Below, one piece after another: positions 56,900-64,000 of a DNA stretch of 64,000 nucleotides. Numbering within the stretch: the stretch's first letter is position 1; each line of letters opens with the position of its first letter. This DNA is from Prochilodus magdalenae. Lineage: Eukaryota > Chordata > Actinopteri > Characiformes > Prochilodontidae. The notes under the pieces were generated by a model, which was not told the origin of the DNA, did not search any database, and saw only the letters and a program-made list of their open reading frames with translations. The DNA is taken from positions 310,501-374,500 of the forward strand of contig JAMWET010000554.1 of the NCBI GenBank assembly GCA_024036415.1, written 5' to 3'. A program made the translations under genes and the position numbers.

Positions 56900-57830
56900 G
56901 TTCTTTAGTAGAGGCTTCACCAAGGAGGCTTCACCAGGTCTTACCAGCATCTGGAGACACACCTGTAGACAGAGAACTGTTGACCATGGTTAAGACATCA
57001 GTCCGAACACAGTCAGACTCCATCTTAAAGAATGAGGTAGGAAGAGAATCACATATGGATGAACCTAATGTGCTTATAACAGCTGTACGACCCTGATAAC
57101 TGATAACAGAGACAGATCTCATTACTGACGCAGGTGGCTTGTCAGGAAGGTTATTAGAACCTGCTCCAGCTTGCTGAGCTATGCTCGGTCTCATCAGGGC
57201 TATTTTATTTCCAAAATGCATCATAAACTCTTTGCAGGTTTGAGAAGACAAGTCCCCATAAGAGCCGCTAGCAGAGACATTAGGATTAATGAGTCGGTGT
57301 ATAGTGGAGAAAAGGACTTTGGGATTTTCTTTGTGTTTGGGAATTACGGTCTGGACATTTTCAGAGCATTGTTGTAGGTGGAGCTCTGCTCTCTGAGAAT
57401 GTCTTAGTGGACCAGTTTTGTTTTTCTCCATAAGCGTCCAGTTCTCCTCAGCTGCTGTATTTTCTAATTGATCCATAATTGTTTCTGAATACGTGAATGT
57501 TTCTTCTATTTTACTGGAGCAACAATGTCAAGAGCTTCCTTTAATCTAGGGTATAGGTCAGAGGCCAGACCACTGCATGAGGAGGTCAGAGCTGTATTTG
57601 GTGCACTGTTATAAATATTTCGGAATTTCTCAGCTGCTTCTGAGTTAACGTGACGTTTTCTTCTTTACATCTATACCGAGCTGAAAGAATACGTAGAGAT
57701 GGTCTGACAGAAAGACATCAGATATGAGGGACACGTTTGTATTTAACCCTTTACTTATAACTAAATCAAGGATGTGACGCAGTGTGTCGGCAGAGCTGCC
57801 CACATGCTGCTTCAAGTCAAATACATACAT
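55486..57830 (-). pseudogene. L2-like LINE, minus strand, interrupted
   Basis: Reading right to left, an endonuclease-end fragment (HILDLVISKGLN, SDHLYVFF) lies near 57645-57830. A 181-codon frame at 56931-57476 contains NPKVLFSTIHRLI, typical of the region before the reverse transcriptase. Positions 56084-56272 encode DHQILFHRLEHWV and LDWLKSYLTNRLF, and 55980-56083 a damaged [15 protein letters not shown] box. Further left are LQLIQNRAAQIL-type thumb sequences. Frameshifts and a nested LINE at 56513-56904 make it defective. It is the same family as 22132-22850. Confidence 0.75.
56513..56904 (+). mobile_element. LINE 3' end with TCTA tail nested in the L2-like LINE
   Basis: The plus frame encodes a non-LTR C-terminus: RRTLHKLLSIMDDDGHPLHT, RRSKFSGRLQSQSCSTDRLR and RSFVPRAIRLFN. 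It ends in a short 3'UTR and (TCTA)n at about 56832-56899. Nonamers TTAGAAGAG (56504-56512) and TTAGTAGAG (56905-56913) flank it as a one-mismatch target duplication. Confidence 0.7.
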
Positions 57831-57832
57831 AC

Positions 57833-57865
<33 letters not shown>

Positions 57866-57869
<4 letters not shown>

Positions 57870-58250
57870 CGTTTTTTAATTATAACTAATATAACACTAT
57901 TAGATATTTAACTTAATTTTATAAGATATTTCTGGCATTCCAGCCACTTCATTCTCAATGTTGCACAGCTATATATATATATATATATGGGGACCACCTT
58001 GAACTCTTCATCATGTTAAACAGTGTATGCAGCACGCATTACCCTGCTCAAAGAATATGTTTATGGAATACTTGGACTGTTAATATACAGTATATGGAAT
58101 GCAGAATTTATATGGAATGCAGAATAGCCACTTCATTTAGAATGAAGTGGCTATCTGGAATCGATCAAAACATGCAACAGGAAATATCTTATAAAATTAA
58201 GTTAAATATATAATAACGTTATATTAGTTATAATTAAATAACTTCTGTCT
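57866..58250. repeat. Inverted-repeat element with AT-rich arms
   Basis: The left arm (about 57873-57935: TTAATTATAACTAATATAAC, TTAACTTAATTTTATAAGAT) is the inverse of the right arm (about 58180-58245). An inner palindrome CCACTTCATTTAGAATGAAGTGG lies near 58128. Part of the right arm recurs directly at about 58330-58385 (TTATATTAGTTATAACTTAA). It resembles a MITE. Confidence 0.65.
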
Positions 58251-58429
58251 TATTAAAAATATTAAGTATATTATTAATTATGGTAATATTAAATTATATA
58301 TATAAAATTATTAAATTATGGTAGATTAAATTATGGTAAATATGTAATAACATTATATTAGTTATAACTTAATAACTTCTGTCCTATACTGGATATTATT
58401 ACATAGAATAGAAACAGATATTTAATCGA

Positions 58430-59005
58430 CATTCAATGATTTTGTAGGAAAGCATGAATATAATTATCAAAGTCCTGATGCTTCTGTGGGTATGGGGTGG
58501 GGGCACCGTTTAGTATGCCAGCCAGTGCTGACATTGTGTAAACAACCCATGAAACAATGAAAGTATAAAAGATGCAAAATGTCCTGAAATATAATCTTGG
58601 TAATCTTGGAGACACTGAAGTCTGAATGTTTCTCCTTCTACTGTATAGCTATGAACACATAAGGCTGAGGAGCAGCATGCTCTCTGACCTGCAGACAGAC
58701 TGAAGACTATGTCAATAGGGGGCAGTATACCACACTCAATGATGAGGGGAGTGCTGGTATTTCTACATGCTCTAATGCAAAGTCTGATTACAAAGCATGG
58801 TGTGTATGCAGCTTACGTATAATCATTCATCTATGGCAAATGGATGTGCAGGCTGTGGTAGCTCCAAGCCACCTTATGCAAAACTTCTCCCAACAGATGA
58901 TCCATTGTCATACACTTTAATACAGCAGTGCAAGATGGCAAGCTACAAACTGGAGAAGGAAGTGAGATGGACACAGCAAGTTAAGATGGAACTGAATATC
59001 TATAA
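58430..59005. other. Gene-free stretch, nothing recognised
   Basis: Low-complexity-poor sequence without motifs, repeats or credible exons that I can identify. Confidence 0.4.
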
Positions 59006-59423
<418 letters not shown>

Positions 59424-60089
59424 TACCGAATTAAACAATTAGGCACCTTTTGTGATCATTTCAGAACAAACTGCCCAAAGAGTGATCCATAATGATTTAG
59501 AATAATATATATTAAAATTTATTAATTAACTTTTATTAAATGTGAGGACATTTTTGGAAGTAATTTTGGGAGATTTAAGATATTTAAAAATATATATATT
59601 TTAAAATGAGAAATATGCAAGTATCTTTTAAAAATAAATAAATAAATAAATAAAAATGATAATGTGCCCCATATGTATTATATGTATATGTAAATGTCTA
59701 TATGTAGTAATAGTGTGGCCCCAATGTATTATTATATAGATACATCAGTTCTGATTGTCTCCTGATGCCGATATCACTCCAATGTCATCCCTTTCACTCT
59801 TTAAAACTGCTAAACTGTTACATTCCTCTGGATTCAAATGACTGGGAAACTAATACTCTGCTCCTCTAAAGTGAGAAATACAGAACTCACAACATGCCTA
59901 AGTCCTGTAACACCACTGTTACTGTTACTGTTAAGTTAAGTTTTACTCACAAAGCATTTAGCATTGTTATGACTCATCAGCATCATTAAACATTAAAAAT
60001 CAAATTCACCAGCGTGCAACTTCATACAAAACTTTAGTTTCAGCATTTACATGAAACTTTAGTTTTATGGTTCATAATGGACTATACTT

Positions 60090-60750
60090 GTTTGGGTAAC
60101 ACTGCTTCCTAAATGCATTTATAAAGTCTTATACAGCATACATAACATCTTATAACATCCAAAACAGGAGTATGTAACTTGATAATGTCAGGTTCCAAAA
60201 GGCTCTATAAGATCTGTTCATAAGAGCACTGTAAGCATGAATAATGTAATAAGCTGTAATAAGTAGTAATAGGACGATCTTACTTCTTGAAGCCTGTAAA
60301 GACAGCTTATCATGCTCTATGAGATATAATGTACTGAAATGAAATGTCTTAAACATTAAAAAGATGTGTTATAGTGCATTACAACCTCAGTGTCCGTGAT
60401 TTTATTAGCAGATATTATAATGCATTATAAAACCTCACTCTATAAAGACTTTATGAAATTATGACTTTATGCATTATGAAAACAGCCATTAAGCAGTTAA
60501 ACTTAGCCACATAAGCTTAATATATTATAAGGTGCTATGTATAATATATAATGCTTCATTATAGTGCGTTATGACAACAGGATTCAAGCTAATGCTAGAC
60601 ATAAGGTACTATGTACACTATACAATGCCTCATTATAGTGTATTATGAAAACATGAATTAAGCTTACGCTACATATATTATAAGGAGCTATGTACACTAT
60701 ATAATGTTTTATTATAGTGCATTATGGAAACAAAGTATCAGCCTATGTCA
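60090..60750. repeat. AT-rich dispersed element with internal 85-bp repeats
   Basis: It starts GGGTAACACTGCTTCC, similar to the terminus of an abundant fish non-autonomous element. At 60500-60750, blocks containing CTATGTACACTATA and TCATTATAGTGCATTATG recur about every 85 bases. Positions 59424-60089 are AT-rich with nothing else recognised. Confidence 0.45.
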
Positions 60751-60756
60751 CATATA

Positions 60757-61865
60757 CACTGCTCAAAAAAATAAAGGGAACACTTTTTAATTAGAGTGCA
60801 GCATCAACTCAGTTCAGCTTCAGGGATATTGATCTGGTCAGTTAAGTAGTAGGGAGGGCCGTTAATCAGTTTCAGCTGCTTTGGTGTTAATGAAATTAAC
60901 AACAGGTGCAGTAGAGGAGCAACAATGAGACACCCCCCAAAACAGGAATGGTTTAAAACGACGAGGTCATTGACATTTTGTCCCACCTCATCTTTTCCCA
61001 CTGATTCTTCACTAGTGCTGCAGTTGACTTGGATCAGCGCCACTACTAGTACCATGGTGCGGTACTTGGACCCTACAGAGGTTGCACAGGTAGTCCAACT
61101 ACTGAAGGATGGCAGATCAATATGTACCATTGCCACAAGGTTTGCTGTCTTTCCCAGCACAGTCTTAAGAGTACGGAGGAGATTCCAGGAGACAGGCAGT
61201 TACTCTAGGAGAGCTGGACAAGGCTGTAGTAGGTCCTTAACCCCTCAGCAGGACCGGTATTTGCTCCTTTGTGCTAGGAGGAACAGAATGAGCACTGCCA
61301 GAGCCCTACTGCTGTGAATGTGTCTGACCAAACAATCAGAAACAGGCCTCATGAGGGCGGCCCGAGGGCCCGATGTCCTGTAGTGGGCCCTGTGCTCACT
61401 GGCCGGCACCATAGAGCTCGATTGGCATTTGCCACAGAACCCCACAATTGGCAGATCGGCCACAGGCACCTCGTGCTTTTCACAGATGAGGGCAGGTTTT
61501 ACCAGAGCACATGTGACAGACCTGACAGGCTCTGGAGACGCCGTGGAGAATGTTATGCCGCCTGCAACATCATTCAGCATGACCGGTTTGGTGGTGGGTC
61601 AGTGATGGTCTGGGAAGCCATATCCCTGGAAGGACGCACAGACCTCTACAGGCTAGACAACGGCACCCTGACCGCTATTAGGTATCAGGATGAAATCCTT
61701 GGACCCGTTGTCAGACCCTACGCTGGTGCAGTGGATCCTGGGTTCCTCCTGGTGCACAACAATGCCCGGCCTCATGTGGCGAGAGTATGCAGGCAGTTCT
61801 TGGAGAATATACTGTGTGAAACGATTAAGCAGATCCTCAGTCAGGATCGGTTTTGCTGGTCCTGA
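60757..61865 (+). pseudogene. Tc1-like transposon with broken transposase
   Basis: The 5' terminal repeat CACTGCTCAAAAAAATAAAG lies at 60757-60780. The transposase begins MVRYLDPTEVAQVVQLLKDG at 61054 and shows helix-turn-helix features. Around 61300 a deletion shifts the frame; the second part (61320-61865) carries VLFTDEGRF with the first catalytic Asp. The second catalytic motif, usually DNARPH, reads HNNARPHVA at about 61755-61781: Asp is replaced by Asn. The third acidic site and the 3' terminal repeat are missing. Three independent defects show it is dead. Confidence 0.85.
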
Positions 61866-61869
61866 AAAC

Positions 61870-62530
61870 ACATGGAAGCAAACTCATTCAGGAGACATCA
61901 GAGAAGCACTTTCCCATCCTTCGCTCTCTCGTCTGACCTTAATTAGATGGTGTGCGTCTGACTCTGCTGAACAATAGGCCGTTGTGGAGCTTTGCATTGA
62001 GATACTGCTGTGCCAACCGCCCCGTGGACACACAGCTGTGGGGTAGCACAACCTCTTATCTCAGCCTGTGTCAATGCGGAGAATTACGGAGCAGATCAAA
62101 TGAGAGAGAGGGAGATAGATAGAGTGGGAGAAAGGGAGAAAGAGAGAGAGAGAAAGAAGGGGGGGGGCACCAAATCAAGATTTCTTGATTTTGCATGACC
62201 GAGAGACTCTTTGGTCCTGTACTGAGTGCCTGGAGTGATTTGCTAGTGAAAGCCGTAGAGTCACAGCTGCTATCAAAGCTGTACAGTTCCTATAGCATCT
62301 CACATCTTGAACTGACCATAAGACAAGATGCTCTTTCATGTGAGCGTTTCTCTGAGAGCAGATTTGTCCTTTCAGAAAAGAAGTGATGCATTCAATCTCC
62401 TTGATTTCCGTGTGAACCACATACTTCAGCACAGGGGGCATTATAACCCCTTATTGAACCTCATCAGCACAGGAATCAACTGGCTGCTCATTATTACTTT
62501 ATTAAACAGACGCTAAAGTGCTTTAGGGCA
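61870..62530. other. Gene-free stretch with GA-rich tract
   Basis: A short GAGA/GGGGG tract lies at about 62100-62167. Otherwise only chance open frames were seen. Confidence 0.4.
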
Positions 62531-62820
62531 TTTCCAGAGCACTTTGTAGCTCTACAGTTACAGACTGTAGTCCATCTGTTTCTCTGTATACTGTTTTACC
62601 CTGATCTTTAATAGTCAGGACCCCCACAGGACCACCACAGAGCAGGTATGATGTGGGTGGTGGATCATTCTCATCACTGCAGTGACACTGTGTGTTAGTG
62701 TGTGGTGCTGGTGTGAGTGGATCAGACACAGCAATGCTGCTGGAGTGTTTAGACACTGTGTCCACTCACTGTCCACTCTATTAGACACTCCTACCTTGCT
62801 GGTCCACCTTGTAGATGTAC

Positions 62821-62979
62821 ATTTACATTTACATTTCTGGCATTTAGCTGACGCTCTTATCCAGAGCGACTTACAAGGTTAATCATATTACAGGTAGGCC
62901 AATGTAGTGTTAGGAGTCTTGCCCAAGGACTCTTATTGGTGTAGCACAGCATAGTTACCCAGACCGGGATTCGAACCCC
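62821..62979 (-). mobile_element. 5'-truncated SINE nested in the inverted-repeat element
   Basis: It is the reverse complement of the tRNA-SINE family at 32622-32825, ending at the B box (GGGATTCGAACCCC on the plus strand) and lacking the A box. Its 3' tail is repeated AAATGT (plus strand ACATTT). The 8-bp target duplication AGATGTAC lies at 62813-62820 and 62980-62987. Confidence 0.8.
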
Positions 62980-63099
62980 AGATGTACAGTCAGAGACGAT
63001 AGGTCATCTGCTGCTGATGCACAGTGCTGTGTTGGTCATCCTCTAGTCCTTCATCAGGGATCACAGGATTAAAGTTTTGGCTGATTGGTGTATAACCTC

Positions 63100-63470
63100 T
63101 TATATCAGAAACAGCACATGAGGAAACAGATGAACAAGCATGCAGATGAATGGACTGATGAAGTATCGTATGAAGGAACGGATGAACAGGTGCACAGACG
63201 AATGAAGTAATGTGCAAAGAAACAGACAGAGAGATAGATGGATGAATTAACAAGCCAAGGAACGGGGAAACAGACATGCGGACGTACAGACAGATGAAGT
63301 AATAAAGTAATGGACGAAGAGCTGTGCAGATGGAGGAAAGAAGCAATGCACAAAGGGATGGACAAACAGATGTGTAGATGGATGGACGGATGGACGTAAC
63401 AAACAAATAGCAATGTGTAAACGTAGCAACAGACGAAATAACAACGTTGGTGATGGATAAAGGAATGACT
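63100..63470 (+). repeat. Degenerate ACAGATGGATGAA-type repeat
   Basis: GATGAA, ACAGATG, GATGGATGGACG and GGAACGGATGAACAG words recur irregularly over about 370 bases. Overlapping minus-strand open frames (up to 138 codons) follow from this bias. It lies between the arms of the inverted-repeat element. Confidence 0.65.
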
Positions 63471-63770
63471 AGGTGGCAGGCAGCTACAGACAGGGCATCT
63501 AGCTTACTAGCTTCTGGCTATGCTGTTTAGCTAAAGCTCACCAAGTTGCTCTAACTCATAAGGTCAATAGCACCACAGAGTATCCACTCCAAACCAGTCA
63601 GTGTCACTGCAATGCTGATCCATCACCCAAATCTTACCTGCTCTGTGGTGGTCCTGAGGGGAGTGAAAGGGGGGATAACACAGTATACAGACAAACAGAC
63701 GGACTACAGTCTGTAACTGTAGAATTACAGAGTGCTCCTATATGGTCAGCGGAGCCGATTCAATGGGCAC

Positions 63771-64000
63771 TGAATGCAGATGTGTGTTCATGATATGACC
63801 GTGTAGAATCTCATAACAGTGCAGAAGCCCAGGCGAGTTCACTCTGCGACTCCAACATCTCCATGAAGTTGCTGGTGATGGCTCGAAAGCTCTCTGAACC
63901 ATGAGTGTGTTTGGCTTAACACACTCTCTCTCGGAGATCATAGAACACCCTACACAATGCTGCTGCTTGTAAAGATTACATCAGTGCTCATAGACTCTCT
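63771..64000. other. Right edge, nothing recognised
   Basis: One short minus-strand open frame at 63738-63941 without recognisable similarity; no repeat or signal identified. Confidence 0.4.

Larger units (their letters stand above)
62540..63770. mobile_element. Inverted-repeat element, copy 3, with inserts
   Basis: The left arm (62540-62690: TACAGACTGTAGTCCATCTG, CAGGACCCCCACAGGACCAC) and right arm (63595-63735: CTGCTCTGTGGTGGTCCTGA, GACTACAGTCTGTAACTGTA) are inverted. The centre matches copy 1 up to GGTCCACCTTGTAGATGTAC, is broken by a SINE, then continues AGTCAGAGACGATAG. A further non-homologous block occupies about 63080-63590. Confidence 0.7.

Noticed and set aside
62990..63444. Minus-strand Cys/Ser-rich frames up to 138 codons
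   Set aside because: They lie in a degenerate GATGAA repeat between arms of a transposable element, with three overlapping frames and no conserved pattern.

Overview
This window is nuclear DNA from a vertebrate, almost certainly a teleost fish. It has three intron-containing genes with canonical GT/AG junctions and vertebrate protein sequences. The rest is dense in fish-type repeats: L2/Rex-like LINE fragments, tRNA-derived SINEs, Tc1/mariner remnants, small inverted-repeat elements and long minisatellites. An otophysan such as a characiform is my guess for the group, from general repeat character only. Most long open frames here are accidents of tandem repeats whose period is a multiple of three.

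Layout. Positions 1-660 look like a CpG-containing promoter with an NRF1 site, perhaps of a gene leaving the left edge. Positions 660-5500 hold an inverted-repeat element, a LINE inserted into another repeat, and a 54-bp minisatellite. MGST3 (microsomal glutathione S-transferase 3) lies on the minus strand, four coding exons, 13540 down to 5721, 140 aa. RSRP1 (arginine/serine-rich protein 1) starts divergently about 1.9 kb away: a 5'UTR exon near 15.5 kb and four coding exons at 16896-19561, 335 aa. Positions 19.8-34.6 kb are gene-free and hold a 409-bp near-perfect palindrome, a 31-bp minisatellite, a composite CA-rich minisatellite, a hAT-like element with its own internal minisatellite, a SINE nested in a Tc1-like element, and several stretches of balanced composition that may be conserved regulatory DNA. 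SYF2 (pre-mRNA splicing factor) is on the minus strand, seven coding exons, 47533 down to 34866, 238 aa. Positions 47.6-64 kb are gene-free and hold a 42-bp minisatellite, an L2-like LINE interrupted by another LINE, inverted-repeat elements, TTA microsatellites, a broken Tc1-like transposon and a second large inverted-repeat element.

Gene relationships. RSRP1 and SYF2 are neighbours in mammals, so the pairing is old; both are linked to pre-mRNA splicing. Here they converge, whereas I recall them as tandem in mammals. MGST3 is an unrelated membrane enzyme of glutathione/eicosanoid metabolism whose start faces away from RSRP1. The RSRP1 promoter carries two GC boxes and a perfect four-unit heat-shock element, the most specific regulatory prediction here.

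I found no undescribed gene system. The more unusual items are the heat-shock element, the long hairpin, a 123-bp flanking segment copied into a minisatellite, a degenerate copy of SYF2 exon 3 inside intron 2, and several insertion-in-insertion events with readable target-site duplications. Boundaries of repeats are approximate unless a duplication or exact match defines them.
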